A stretch of 64,000 bases of DNA. Source: BAIKAL-G1 sp943369525 (GTDB lineage Bacteria; Cyanobacteriota; Cyanobacteriia; PCC-6307; Cyanobiaceae). The notes beneath the pieces are model-generated. The model saw nothing but the letters and a program-made list of their open reading frames with translations, did not search any database and was not told the origin of the DNA. The position numbers were made by a program, and so were the translations under genes. Within the stretch, counting starts at the first letter, position 1. Each line of letters starts with the position of its first letter. Below, one piece after another: positions 8,164 through 16,476 of this stretch. The stretch spans positions 62,001 to 126,000 of the forward strand of contig CALRNL020000003.1 of NCBI GenBank assembly GCA_943369525.1, given 5' to 3'.

Positions 8164-9143
8164 CGGCAGGCTCGCTCGGGGCCAACGGCGCTACCGGCCC
8201 AGGCCAACCGCCTCCCCTGCGCCCCGGTGACCGGGTGCGGCTGGTGGCGGCCAGTTCCGCCCTCGACGACCTGGAGCGCCTGCATAAGGGCATCGCCGTG
8301 TTGGAAGGCTGGGGCCTGGCGGTGGAGGCCCATCCAGCGCCCCTGCGGCGCTGGGGCTATCTGGCCGGAGCCGATCGGGAGCGCCGCTCTGACCTGCTGG
8401 GCATCCCCCCGGTAGGGGCCGGCCTGGCTGGCGCTGACCCGGGGGTCGACCAGGAGGCTGCCCTATGGGCCTGCATGCGGGGTGGCTGGGGGGCGGCCCG
8501 GTTGCTGGAGCAGCCCTTGGCCCTGCCGGCGGGCTGGTTGCTGGGCTTCTCCGATGTCACCTCCCTGCTCTGGTCCCAGCTGGCCCGAGGGCTGGGCGGC
8601 GCCATCCATGGTCCCCTGGTCACCAGCCTGGCCGGGGAGCCCCAGTGGAGCCGCCAGCGGCTGCGGGACCTGCTGTTTGGCCATCCCCTCGCCGATCTGC
8701 AGGGGGAGGGCTGGAGCGGCGGTACCGCCACCGGGCCCCTGTTGGCGGGCAATCTCACAGTCGCCACCCACCTGCTCGGCACCGCCCATCTGCCCGATTT
8801 AAGGGGGGCGATCCTGATCCTGGAAGACGTGGGCGAGGCCCCCTACCGCCTCGATCGCCTGCTCACCCACTGGCGCCTGGGTGGGGCCCTGCAGCAGCTG
8901 GCCGGCATCGGCCTGGGTCGCTTCACGGGCTGCGACGACCCCGATGGTGGGCCTGGGGAAGGCAGTCCCGAACAGGCCCGGAGCTTCACGGTCGAGCAGG
9001 TGCTGCGCGATCGCACCGCCGACCTCGGCATCCCGGTGGTTGCTGGCCTTCCCGTCGGCCATGAGCCAGGCAACGCCGCCCTGCCCTTGGGGGTGCGGGC
9101 CCGGCTTGATGGCCAGCGGGGGCTGCTGCAGGTCTTGGCCTAG
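8160..9143 (+). CDS. LD-carboxypeptidase (peptidase S66, LdcA/MccF-like)
   Basis: This serine peptidase family removes the terminal D-Ala from murein tetrapeptides during peptidoglycan recycling, or cleaves related amide bonds. The 327-residue product contains ACMRGGWGAARLL (104-116), then GFSD with the nucleophile Ser131. An ILEDVGE segment (220-226) and a C-terminal PVGHEPGN block supply the Glu and His expected for the S66 triad. The frame stays open upstream to 7254, but that part is a shadow of ubiA. The ATG at 8160 overlaps the ubiA stop by 4 nt. Cytoplasmic location is inferred from the lack of a signal peptide. Confidence 0.88.
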   Translation: MTAGSLGANGATGPGQPPPLRPGDRVRLVAASSALDDLERLHKGIAVLEGWGLAVEAHPAPLRRWGYLAGADRERRSDLLGIPPVGAGLAGADPGVDQEAALWACMRGGWGAARLLEQPLALPAGWLLGFSDVTSLLWSQLARGLGGAIHGPLVTSLAGEPQWSRQRLRDLLFGHPLADLQGEGWSGGTATGPLLAGNLTVATHLLGTAHLPDLRGAILILEDVGEAPYRLDRLLTHWRLGGALQQLAGIGLGRFTGCDDPDGGPGEGSPEQARSFTVEQVLRDRTADLGIPVVAGLPVGHEPGNAALPLGVRARLDGQRGLLQVLA

Positions 9144-9146
9144 GGC

Positions 9147-9833
9147 CTAATCCTGGAGCCGCGCCGCCAGCACCGCCTCGGCGATGGTCAGGTCAAAAGG
9201 GGTGGTGATTTTGAGGTTGGAGGGCGGCGCTTCGATCACCCGCACCGGCCAGCCCAGCCGCTCGAACAGGGAGGCGTCATCGGTCACGGTCCAGCCCTCC
9301 TCGCGGGCGCGGCGATGGGCCTGGCGCAGGCGCTCCACGCCAAAACCCTGGGGGGTTTGGGCCCCCCAGAGTTCACTGCGATCCGGGGTGCCGCTGATGG
9401 TGCCGCTGGCATCCACCTGCTTGATCGTGTCGGTGACCCGGGTGGCGGCAATCACGGCCTCCCCGGTCCGCACCGCCGCCCCACAGCGGGCGATCAACTC
9501 CGGAGCCACCAGGCAGCGGGCGCCGTCATGGATCAACACGTCCTGGGCCCCGGTCGGCAGGGCCTCCAGACCCCGGCTCACGGACTCCTGGCGGGTGTCG
9601 CCCCCCTCAATCCAAACCACCGGCCGGTCCGGCTTGGCGGCGTCGACGAGGGCCCGGATGGCCGCCTCATCCACGGGCTGGCCGACCAGGCCGATCCAGC
9701 CAATCTCCTGGCAGGCCAAGGCCGCCTCCAGGGTCCAGGCCAGCACCGGCCGGCCCGCCAGGGGCAGCAACAACTTGTTTCCGGTGGCTCCCATGCGCCG
9801 GCCACTGCCGGCGGCGGCAATCAGCAAATGCAC
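9147..9833 (-). CDS. ispD: 2-C-methyl-D-erythritol 4-phosphate cytidylyltransferase
   Basis: IspD converts MEP and CTP to CDP-methylerythritol in the non-mevalonate isoprenoid pathway, feeding carotenoids, phytol and quinone side chains. The 228-residue product begins with the nucleotide-binding signature AAAGSGRRMG and the Lys of NKLLLPL. It also has IHDGARCLV and the C-terminal NLKITTPFD block, all diagnostic. The length is standard. It is convergent with the LD-carboxypeptidase gene (3 nt between stop codons) and diverges from the GT9 gene. Confidence 0.96.
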   Translation of the reverse strand: MHLLIAAAGSGRRMGATGNKLLLPLAGRPVLAWTLEAALACQEIGWIGLVGQPVDEAAIRALVDAAKPDRPVVWIEGGDTRQESVSRGLEALPTGAQDVLIHDGARCLVAPELIARCGAAVRTGEAVIAATRVTDTIKQVDASGTISGTPDRSELWGAQTPQGFGVERLRQAHRRAREEGWTVTDDASLFERLGWPVRVIEAPPSNLKITTPFDLTIAEAVLAARLQD

Positions 9834-9913
9834 AAGCGTTCAGTTTTCAGGGGGCTTTAAGAGAGGTGATCCATACAATCAAATGGAGTTTTGATCACGT
9901 CCCGGCGACCGCC

Positions 9914-10762
9914 ATGCGCGTGCTGTTCCTGATACCGGGCGGGATCGCGTCCCAATTGCAGGCCTTGCCTGCAGTGGCCACTGTGGCAGCAAGCCTCACG
10001 GCCCAGATCCACGTCGCCTGTGCTGCGGAAGCCACCGCCAGCTGGAAACTGCTGCCGGCCGTGGAGAAGGTGCTGCCCTTCAGCTTTGGGGAGGGCTCGA
10101 GCCTGGCCGATTGGGCCAACCTGCTGGGCAACGTTCGCGAACCGGATTTCCAGGTCTGCATCAACCTGGCCTCCGGCCGCCAGGTGGACCTGATGCTCTC
10201 GATGAGCCATATCCCCACCCGGGTGGCCACCGGGGGCTTCTCCGCCACCGAGCGCGTGGTTCTTGATCGGGCGACCTGGCCCCAGCAGGCCCTGGCCGCC
10301 TACCTGCGGCCCCTAGGCATCGGCCTGGATGCGACCAGCTATCGGCTGGCCCTGCCCAAGGCTGCCCTGGATCAAGCGGTTGCCGCCCTGCCCCCGGGCC
10401 AGGGGCCGGCCCTGATGCTCGCCCCTGCCCGGCCGGCCCTGGCCGGAACGGCTGACTGGCCGGCGCACCAATGGCAAGGACTGGCGGAGCGGGTGCGCCA
10501 GAAGCTGGCCGACCTGCGGGTCGTGTCCCCCCTTGCCGGTGGAAGCCTGGTGGAGCGGGCGGCCCAACTGGCCAGCTGTGATGTGGTGCTCAGCAGCGAT
10601 CCGATCACGAGCGAATTGGCCCTGCTCACGGGCACGCCCCTGGTGGCCCTGGGCCGGGATCCGGCCAGCCTGCCCCAGCGTCCCGGTGTCGAGGGCCTGG
10701 GCGGCCCTGACCTGGGCCAGCTGGGTTTGGAGCCGGTCCTCCAGGCCCTTGGCCTTGGATGA
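9914..10762 (+). CDS. Glycosyltransferase family 9 (heptosyltransferase-like)
   Basis: The 282-residue protein resembles ADP-heptose:LPS heptosyltransferases and other GT9 enzymes that build the lipopolysaccharide core. The N-terminus MRVLFLIPGGIASQLQALPA has the Gly-rich acceptor-side loop of the family. The C-terminal half has the donor-domain pattern, including VVSPLAGG near 215 and LLTGTPLVALG. The ATG at 9914 starts at the first beta strand; an upstream in-frame GTG would add 16 unconserved residues. The stop overlaps the channel gene by ATGA. Donor and acceptor sugars are unknown. Confidence 0.78.
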   Translation: MRVLFLIPGGIASQLQALPAVATVAASLTAQIHVACAAEATASWKLLPAVEKVLPFSFGEGSSLADWANLLGNVREPDFQVCINLASGRQVDLMLSMSHIPTRVATGGFSATERVVLDRATWPQQALAAYLRPLGIGLDATSYRLALPKAALDQAVAALPPGQGPALMLAPARPALAGTADWPAHQWQGLAERVRQKLADLRVVSPLAGGSLVERAAQLASCDVVLSSDPITSELALLTGTPLVALGRDPASLPQRPGVEGLGGPDLGQLGLEPVLQALGLG

Positions 10763-11934
10763 TCCCGGCTGGGCGGCGGCCCCAGCCGCAGAAGCATCAG
10801 ACCGCCAGGGGCCGGTTGCAACGGCGGCGCCCGGGCCTCCGTCCCAAGGGCCCTGGCCTGGCCCAAGCCCTGCTGCAGCGGGGAGGGGCCACGCCGCTGG
10901 TGCTGCTGGCCGGAGTGGTGAATGCGGGGGCGGTGGGCTATCGCGCCACCGAGGGCTGGGACTGGGGCGACTGCTACTGGATGGTGCTGATCACGCTCAG
11001 CACCATGGGTTTCAGCGATCCCGCCACCAAGGTGCTCTCCGGTGGCGGCCGCGTCGTCACCACCCTGCTGCTGGTTGGGGGCCTGGTGGTGGTGCAGCAG
11101 ACCCTGCAAAAACTGCTGGAATTAACCAACACGGGCTACTTCCAGATCCTTCGCGATCGACGCACCCGGCAGCAACTGCGGCGCATGCATAACCACGTGA
11201 TTCTCTGCGGCTATGGCCGCATCGGCCGCGAAATCGCCGAACAGCTCAGTGCCGAGGACGTGCCGCTTCTGGTCGTCGAAATGGACACCGAACGGGTGGC
11301 CGAGGCCCAGCAACGGGGCCTGCGGGTGCTGCTGGCCGATGCCACCCTGGATGAAACCCTGCAGGAGGCCGGCATCCACCAGTGCCGGGCCCTGGTGGCG
11401 GCCCTGCCCAACAACGCTGCCAACCTCTATGTGACCCTCAGCGCCCGCGGCCTGGCCCCCCATTGCCGCCTGATCGCCCGGGCCGATAGCGAGGAGGCCG
11501 ATCGCAAGTTGCGCCTGGCCGGAGCCGACCAGGTGGTCAGTCCCTATGTGGCCGGTGGCCGCACCATGGCCGCCACCGCACTGCGGCCCCTGGCCGTGAC
11601 CTTCATGGAACTGCTGGCCGGCTCCGATTGCGAGGTGGATGAATTCCAGCTCAGCCTCGATCCAGAACAGCTGGGCCAGCTCAGCGGCCAGAGCCTGGCG
11701 GAACTGCAGCTGGGCCGCCGCAGCGGTGCCCTGGTGCTGGCGATCCGCACGCCCCCGTCCCAGCCTGGGGCCTTGGGGGAGCCGGTGGAGTCCGAGCTGA
11801 TCGCCAACCCCGGCGGCAGCGAACGGCTGGCCCCAGGCCAGCTCCTGGTGGTGCTGGGCAGCAAGCAGCAGCTCAACCGCTTCGCCGAGCTGCTGGGCCC
11901 TGGTCTGGCCAGCGTTGAAGTGATGTCCGCCTGA
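10759..11934 (+). CDS. Two-helix potassium-channel-like protein with RCK (TrkA-N) domain
   Basis: The 391-residue protein has a basic N-terminus, a first membrane helix (44-62), a pore loop (about 70-90) and a second helix (98-118). An RCK domain follows, with the nucleotide-binding GYGRIG at 151-156, and then a TrkA-C-like region. This architecture belongs to MthK-like ligand-gated K+ channels. The filter reads STMGFSD (81-87) instead of the usual TVGYGD, so Met and Phe-Ser replace Val and Tyr-Gly. The fold is clear, but strict K+ selectivity should not be assumed. Its ATG overlaps the GT9 stop. Confidence 0.88.
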   Translation: MIPAGRRPQPQKHQTARGRLQRRRPGLRPKGPGLAQALLQRGGATPLVLLAGVVNAGAVGYRATEGWDWGDCYWMVLITLSTMGFSDPATKVLSGGGRVVTTLLLVGGLVVVQQTLQKLLELTNTGYFQILRDRRTRQQLRRMHNHVILCGYGRIGREIAEQLSAEDVPLLVVEMDTERVAEAQQRGLRVLLADATLDETLQEAGIHQCRALVAALPNNAANLYVTLSARGLAPHCRLIARADSEEADRKLRLAGADQVVSPYVAGGRTMAATALRPLAVTFMELLAGSDCEVDEFQLSLDPEQLGQLSGQSLAELQLGRRSGALVLAIRTPPSQPGALGEPVESELIANPGGSERLAPGQLLVVLGSKQQLNRFAELLGPGLASVEVMSA

Positions 11935-12067
11935 CTGGGGGCCCCTGCTGCCAGGGTCCTGCCGCCTAGGGGTGGTCTTGGCGGGTGCCAAGGCCCGGGG
12001 GGCCCAGCCAGCCAGCTAGCAGCCCCCCGGCATACGATCCCCAGACCTTCCTTCAGGCCGTCCCCGT

Positions 12068-12820
12068 ATGGCAAACAGCGCGCCCCTTGCGGGTCAAACC
12101 GCCCTGGTCACAGGCGCCAGCCGGGGCATTGGCCGGGCGATTGCCCTGGAGTTGGCGGCGGCGGGGGCCACCGTGGTGGTCAATTACGCCAGCTCGCCGG
12201 AGGCGGCCGAGGCCGTGGTGGCCGAAATCGTTGCCGCTGGCGGCCAGGCCTGGAGTTACCAGGCCAACGTGGCCGAGGAGGCCGAGGTGGAAGCGATGGT
12301 GAAGGCGGTGCTGGAGCGCCAGGGGCGCCTCGATGTGCTTGTGAATAACGCTGGCATCACCCGCGATGGCCTGGTGATGCGCATGAAGACCGGCGATTGG
12401 CAAAGCGTGATCGACCTCAACCTCACCGGCGTCTTCCTCTGCACCCGGGCGGTCAGTCGGGCCATGCTCAAGGCCCGTAGCGGCCGCATCATCAACATCA
12501 CCTCGGTGGTGGGCCTGATGGGCAACGCCGGCCAGGCCAACTACAGCGCCGCCAAGGCCGGTCTGATTGGCCTGACCCGCAGCAATGCGGCTGAATTCGC
12601 CAGCCGCGGCGTCACCGTCAATGCGGTGGCGCCGGGCTTCATCGACACCGACATGACCAAGGACCTGGCCCCAGAACCGATCCTGGCCGCCATTCCCCTC
12701 GGTCGCCTAGGCAAACCGGAGGAAGTGGCCGGTGCGGTGCGGTTCCTGGCCGCCGATCCGGCCGCGGCCTACATGACCGGCCAGGTGTTGCAGGTGGATG
12801 GCGGCATGGTGATGCGCTGA
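12068..12820 (+). CDS. fabG: 3-oxoacyl-[acyl-carrier-protein] reductase
   Basis: This short-chain dehydrogenase reduces 3-oxoacyl-ACP with NADPH in fatty acid elongation. The 250-residue product has the cofactor motif GASRGIG (16-22) and NNAG (93-96). It also has the catalytic set Ser146, Tyr159 and Lys163 (YSAAK). The C-terminal tail TGQVLQVDGGMVM is typical of FabG. It stands alone on the plus strand, 133 nt after the channel gene, and converges with the small gene at 12854-13132. Another SDR role is possible, but the close match to the FabG pattern makes it unlikely. Confidence 0.95.
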   Translation: MANSAPLAGQTALVTGASRGIGRAIALELAAAGATVVVNYASSPEAAEAVVAEIVAAGGQAWSYQANVAEEAEVEAMVKAVLERQGRLDVLVNNAGITRDGLVMRMKTGDWQSVIDLNLTGVFLCTRAVSRAMLKARSGRIINITSVVGLMGNAGQANYSAAKAGLIGLTRSNAAEFASRGVTVNAVAPGFIDTDMTKDLAPEPILAAIPLGRLGKPEEVAGAVRFLAADPAAAYMTGQVLQVDGGMVMR

Positions 12821-12853
12821 GGGGTGATCCAGAGCTGGATCTGATCCCGCTGC

Positions 12854-13132
12854 TCAAGAGGGTGTGGAGGGGCTGGCCTCGCTGGGGGAAGGGATCGGCC
12901 CTGGGGCGGTCGTTGCCAAGGGCTGGCCCAGGGCTTCCCGCAGCCTGCGGATCCGTTGCAACAGCCTCAAGCGGCGGCTGCGGGCGGTGATGGTCAGAAA
13001 GAGGCGCACCGGCACATAGATCAGCGCCATGGCCAGACCAAGTCCCGCAATCACCAAAAAAGTGATCGCATTGGGGCCCGAGGTCGGATCGGCCAGGGTG
13101 TCTTCCAGGGTGGCGCGCAGGGTTTCCTCCAT
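12854..13132 (-). CDS. Small membrane protein of unknown function
   Basis: I do not recognise a named family. The 92-residue product starts with a short acidic segment (METL-like) and has one hydrophobic stretch, about 23-50, ending in VPVRLFLTITARSRR. A strongly basic amphipathic region follows, then a Pro/Ser-rich tail. Topology suggests a membrane-anchored protein with a basic cytoplasmic segment. It is read away from groEL, whose start lies 126 nt beyond its own, so the two may share a divergent control region. It is convergent with fabG. The short length keeps confidence moderate. Confidence 0.65.
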   Translation of the reverse strand: MEETLRATLEDTLADPTSGPNAITFLVIAGLGLAMALIYVPVRLFLTITARSRRLRLLQRIRRLREALGQPLATTAPGPIPSPSEASPSTPS

Positions 13133-13257
13133 GGCGGCACCCTATCGACCTTGGCCCTGGGCTGCTGCCCGATTCGGGTTTCCCCACCCGCTAGCACCTG
13201 CGCCCGGCCTGGGCGTTATGGGAGCCTGAGGCGATCGCTTTCCTGCCGCAGCCCTCG

Positions 13258-14934
13258 ATGGCCAAGCTGATTCGCTTCTCCGATGCGTCCCGTGCCGCCC
13301 TGGAACGGGGGGTGGATGCCCTGGCCGATGCGGTCAAGGTCACCCTCGGCCCCAAGGGCCGCAATGTGGTGCTCGAGAAGAAATTTGGCGCCCCCGATGT
13401 GGTCAACGACGGCGTCACGATCGCCCGTGAGATCGAACTCGAAGACCCCTTCGAAAACATCGGCGCCAAGCTGCTGCTGCAGGTGGCCACCAAAACCAAG
13501 GACCAGGCCGGTGATGGCACCACCACCGCCACGGTGCTGGCCCAGGCCATGACCCGGGAAGGCCTGCGCAACGTCACCGCCGGCGCCAATCCGGTCGGCC
13601 TGCGGCGCGGCATGGATCGGGCCGTGGCCCAGCTGGTCGAGGCGATTGCCGGCCTGGCCCAGCCCGTGGCGGGCGATGCCATCCGCCAGGTCGCCACCGT
13701 TAGTTCCGGTGGCGACGAGGAAGTCGGCGCCATGGTTGCCCAGGCCATGGACACGGTGAGTGTGGATGGCGTGATCACGGTGGAGGAATCCCGTTCCCTG
13801 GCCACCGAGTTGGAAATCACCGAAGGCATGGCCTTCGATCGGGGCTACAGCTCCCCCTATTTCGTCACCGACGCCGAACGCCAGGTTTGCGAATACGACA
13901 ACGCCCTGCTGCTGGTTACCGACCGCAAAATCAGCGCCATTGCTGACCTGGTGCCCGTGCTCGAAGCCGTCTCCCGCAGCGGCTCCCCCCTGCTGATCCT
14001 GGCCGAGGAAGTCGACGGCGAAGCCCTGGCCACCCTGGTGGTCAACAAGAACCGCGGCGTGCTCCAAGTGGCGGCCGTGCGTGCCCCTTCCTTTGGGGAG
14101 CGCCGCAAGGCGGCCCTCCAGGACATCGCCATCCTCACCGGCGCAACCTTGATCAGCGAAGACCGGGCCATGGCCCTCGACAAGGTGACCCTCGATGACC
14201 TGGGCCGGGTGCGCCGGGTCACGATCACCAAGGACAGCACCACCCTGGTGGCCAACGGCGACCACCAGCAGGCGGTTGTCGAGCGAGTGGCCGCGATCAA
14301 GCGCGAACTGGAGGCCACCGATTCCGACTACGACCGCGAAAAACTGAACGAGCGCATCGCCAAATTGGCCGGCGGCGTGGCCGTGATCAAGGTGGGGGCC
14401 CCCACCGAAACGGAACTGCGCAACCGCAAGCTCCGCATTGAGGATGCCCTCAATGCCACCCGGGCCGCGGTGGAAGAGGGGATCGTGGCGGGTGGCGGCA
14501 GCACCCTGGTGCAGCTGGCTTCGGGCCTCGATGGCCTCAAGGCCAGCCTCAAGGGCGATGAGCGCACCGGGGTGGAGATCGTGCAGCGCTCCCTGGCCGC
14601 TCCCCTGATGCAGATTGCCCACAATGCCGGCCACGACGGCACGGTGATTGCCTCGGAGGTGCTGCAGCGCAACCTCGGCTTCAATGCCGCCACCGGCACC
14701 TACGAAGACCTGCTGGCTGCCGGCATCATCGATGCCGCCAAGGTGGTGCGCCTCGGCCTCCAGGATGCGGTTTCGATTGCCGCCATGCTTCTCACCACCG
14801 AAGCGGTGATCGCCGATAAGCCCGAGCCCGCAGCCCCTCCCGCCCCCGGTGGCGATGGCGGCATGGGCGGAATGGGCGGCATGGGGGGAATGATGGGGGG
14901 CATGGGCGGCATGGGCATGCCCGGCATGATGTAA
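13258..14934 (+). CDS. groEL: 60 kDa chaperonin, groEL2-type, without groES
   Basis: GroEL forms the double-ring cage that folds proteins with GroES and ATP. The 558-residue product has the ATP-site DGTTTATVLAQ, GPKGRNVVLEKKFG, and a long Gly-Met C-terminal tail ending in GMPGMM. The N-terminus MAKLIRFSDASRAALERG is closer to the monocistronic GroEL2 type of cyanobacteria than to the groESL-operon type. No groES lies upstream, and I see no CIRCE inverted repeat in the 13133-13257 control region, only a HIP1 octamer (13231-13238). A strong hairpin terminator follows, so the gene is probably its own transcript. Confidence 0.96.
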   Translation: MAKLIRFSDASRAALERGVDALADAVKVTLGPKGRNVVLEKKFGAPDVVNDGVTIAREIELEDPFENIGAKLLLQVATKTKDQAGDGTTTATVLAQAMTREGLRNVTAGANPVGLRRGMDRAVAQLVEAIAGLAQPVAGDAIRQVATVSSGGDEEVGAMVAQAMDTVSVDGVITVEESRSLATELEITEGMAFDRGYSSPYFVTDAERQVCEYDNALLLVTDRKISAIADLVPVLEAVSRSGSPLLILAEEVDGEALATLVVNKNRGVLQVAAVRAPSFGERRKAALQDIAILTGATLISEDRAMALDKVTLDDLGRVRRVTITKDSTTLVANGDHQQAVVERVAAIKRELEATDSDYDREKLNERIAKLAGGVAVIKVGAPTETELRNRKLRIEDALNATRAAVEEGIVAGGGSTLVQLASGLDGLKASLKGDERTGVEIVQRSLAAPLMQIAHNAGHDGTVIASEVLQRNLGFNAATGTYEDLLAAGIIDAAKVVRLGLQDAVSIAAMLLTTEAVIADKPEPAAPPAPGGDGGMGGMGGMGGMMGGMGGMGMPGMM

Positions 14935-14982
14935 AGCGGCCCGGGTCATCCGGCCCGGATGCCAGGCATTCCTTTCATGAAT

Positions 14983-15018
14983 GGGGGTTCGGCCGTTAGG
15001 TCCGGGCCCCCTTTCTTT
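14983..15018 (+). terminator. Rho-independent terminator of groEL
   Basis: GGGGGTTCGG (14983-14992) pairs along its full length with CCGGGCCCCC (15002-15011), using two G-U pairs, around a 9-nt loop. It is followed by TTTCTTT. It lies 48 nt after the groEL stop and also between the convergent groEL and nanE. Confidence 0.85.
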
Positions 15019-15046
15019 GCCCAATCCTGGGTTGGGGCCTGGCCCC

Positions 15047-15736
15047 TCAGCCAGCCAAGGCCCTCACATAGGCAGCCACCTGCAGATCCACGCCGGTGAT
15101 GGCCGTTCCCACAACCACCGCATCGGCACCGGCCGCCAAGGCAGCCCGGGCGCCAGGGGCACTGGCAATCCCCCCTTCGCAGACCAGGCTGACGTTCTCC
15201 GGCAAGCCGGCCCGCAGGGGAGCCAGCAGCTCCAGGCCAGGGGGACGCAAGGCTGCGGTGGCTTCGGTGTAGCCATAGAGGGTGGTGCCCACCCAGGCGC
15301 AGCCCAGCTGGGCGGCCCGCAGGCCGTTGGCCACCGAATCCACATCGGCCATCAGGGGGGCGCCCAGGTCGTCGCGGCAACGGCGGATGAGGTCGTCCAG
15401 CGCCTGGCCATCGGGCCGGGGGCGAGCCGTGGCATCGAGGGCGATCACATCGGCCCCCGCCGCCCAAACCGCCCGGATCTCCTCCCAGCCTGGGGTGATG
15501 TACACCGGACTATCGGCGAAGGTGCGTTTCCACAGGCCCACGATCAGGGCCCCAGGGCAGCGCAGGCGCACGGCGCCAATGTGTTCCGGGCTCTCGAGAC
15601 GCACGCCGATGGCCCCCTGGGCCAGGCTGGCCTCGGCCATGGCCGCAATCACGTCGGGATGGCGCATCGGCGAGCCCTCGGGAGCCTGCACCGACACAAT
15701 CAAGCCGCCCTTGAGGGCGGCGCGCTCAGGCCGCAT
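15047..15736 (-). CDS. nanE: Putative N-acetylmannosamine-6-phosphate 2-epimerase
   Basis: NanE interconverts ManNAc-6-P and GlcNAc-6-P. The 229-residue TIM-barrel protein has GGLIVSVQAPEGSPM near the N-terminus, VIALDATARPRPDG in the middle and MADVDSVANGLRAAQLG. The phosphate-binding CEGGIASAPGARAAL and VVVGTAIT come next; all follow the family order. The ATG at 15736 overlaps the end of the preceding gene by 11 nt. No nanA or nanK is nearby, so the enzyme may serve amino-sugar salvage or synthesis rather than sialic acid catabolism. It is the last gene of the minus-strand run that starts at ctaA. Confidence 0.88.
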   Translation of the reverse strand: MRPERAALKGGLIVSVQAPEGSPMRHPDVIAAMAEASLAQGAIGVRLESPEHIGAVRLRCPGALIVGLWKRTFADSPVYITPGWEEIRAVWAAGADVIALDATARPRPDGQALDDLIRRCRDDLGAPLMADVDSVANGLRAAQLGCAWVGTTLYGYTEATAALRPPGLELLAPLRAGLPENVSLVCEGGIASAPGARAALAAGADAVVVGTAITGVDLQVAAYVRALAG

Positions 15737-16463
15737 GGGACCGGCGGCTAGAGCTACCCAGGCCATCGTTGTCGGGCAGCCAGGCCCGCAGGCGGGCCAG
15801 CTCCGGGTTGCGCGGCGCGGGGGCCGGGCGGCTGGTGCCGGCACCACGACGGACCGGGGCCGCGGCCGGGCGGGGGGCTGCTGCCGCCGCCGTTGCCAGC
15901 GCCAACGGTGCCTTGACTGCCGTTGGCGCTGGAGTTTGCATTGGTGCTGGCGCAGGGGCCTCGCTTACCGCCACAGGGTTGAGCTCTTTGGGGTTGGGTG
16001 CCCCTGGTTTCCCCTCCAGTGGTTGCCCCTCCACTGCTTGAGCCTCCTCAGGTTTCAACTCCACTGTGGGGATCTCAGCGGCTTTGGATCCCTGTTGATT
16101 GGGGTCTGTCCAGGCGGCTGGGCCGCTGGCTAAGGAACTGGGGACTGGGGGACTGGGGGCTGGATCCCGGTGGGCCAGAAGGTCTGGGGCCTGCGGCCCA
16201 GCCGCTGGGGGGGCTTGGAGTGGGGCCAGGACCCCGGATTGGCTGGGTTGTTGCAGGAGCTGCTGCCACCACAACAGGGTCTCCCCTTGGGCCAGCTCGG
16301 CCATCAATGCGGGGAGGGAGGCCATCCCCTGGCGATGGACCCATTGGCCTGTGAAGCTCAGCACGGCCTGGGCATCACGGCAGTCCACGGCCCCGGCCAG
16401 CAGGCTGCGGGCCGCTTCGCGGCGGGCCAGGGCTGAGGGCACGGAGGGGGGCTTGGCACGCAC
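15726..16463 (-). CDS. Unknown Pro/Ala-rich protein between the ABC exporter and nanE
   Basis: I do not recognise this family. The first 75 residues look folded: helical, with EAARSLLAGAVDCRDAQAV and a Trp pair in ETLLWWQQLLQQ. A long low-complexity Pro/Ala/Glu region (about 76-205) follows, then a basic Arg/Pro stretch and a short conserved-looking end, LARLRAWLPDNDGLGSS. No signal peptide or membrane helix is evident. It sits 13 nt after the ABC permease stop and overlaps the nanE start, so it is probably co-translated with both. The composition limits homology inference, and part of the length could be poorly constrained linker. Confidence 0.6.
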   Translation of the reverse strand: MRAKPPSVPSALARREAARSLLAGAVDCRDAQAVLSFTGQWVHRQGMASLPALMAELAQGETLLWWQQLLQQPSQSGVLAPLQAPPAAGPQAPDLLAHRDPAPSPPVPSSLASGPAAWTDPNQQGSKAAEIPTVELKPEEAQAVEGQPLEGKPGAPNPKELNPVAVSEAPAPAPMQTPAPTAVKAPLALATAAAAAPRPAAAPVRRGAGTSRPAPAPRNPELARLRAWLPDNDGLGSSSRRSHAA

Positions 16464-16476
16464 GGGGTGGACTCCT

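Noticed and set aside
13133..13257. CIRCE element before groEL
   Set aside because: No TTAGCACTC-N9-GAGTGCTAA-like inverted repeat is present.
13216..15024. 602-codon minus-strand frame opposite groEL
   Set aside because: It mirrors the groEL codons and has His/Gly-rich text with no domain.
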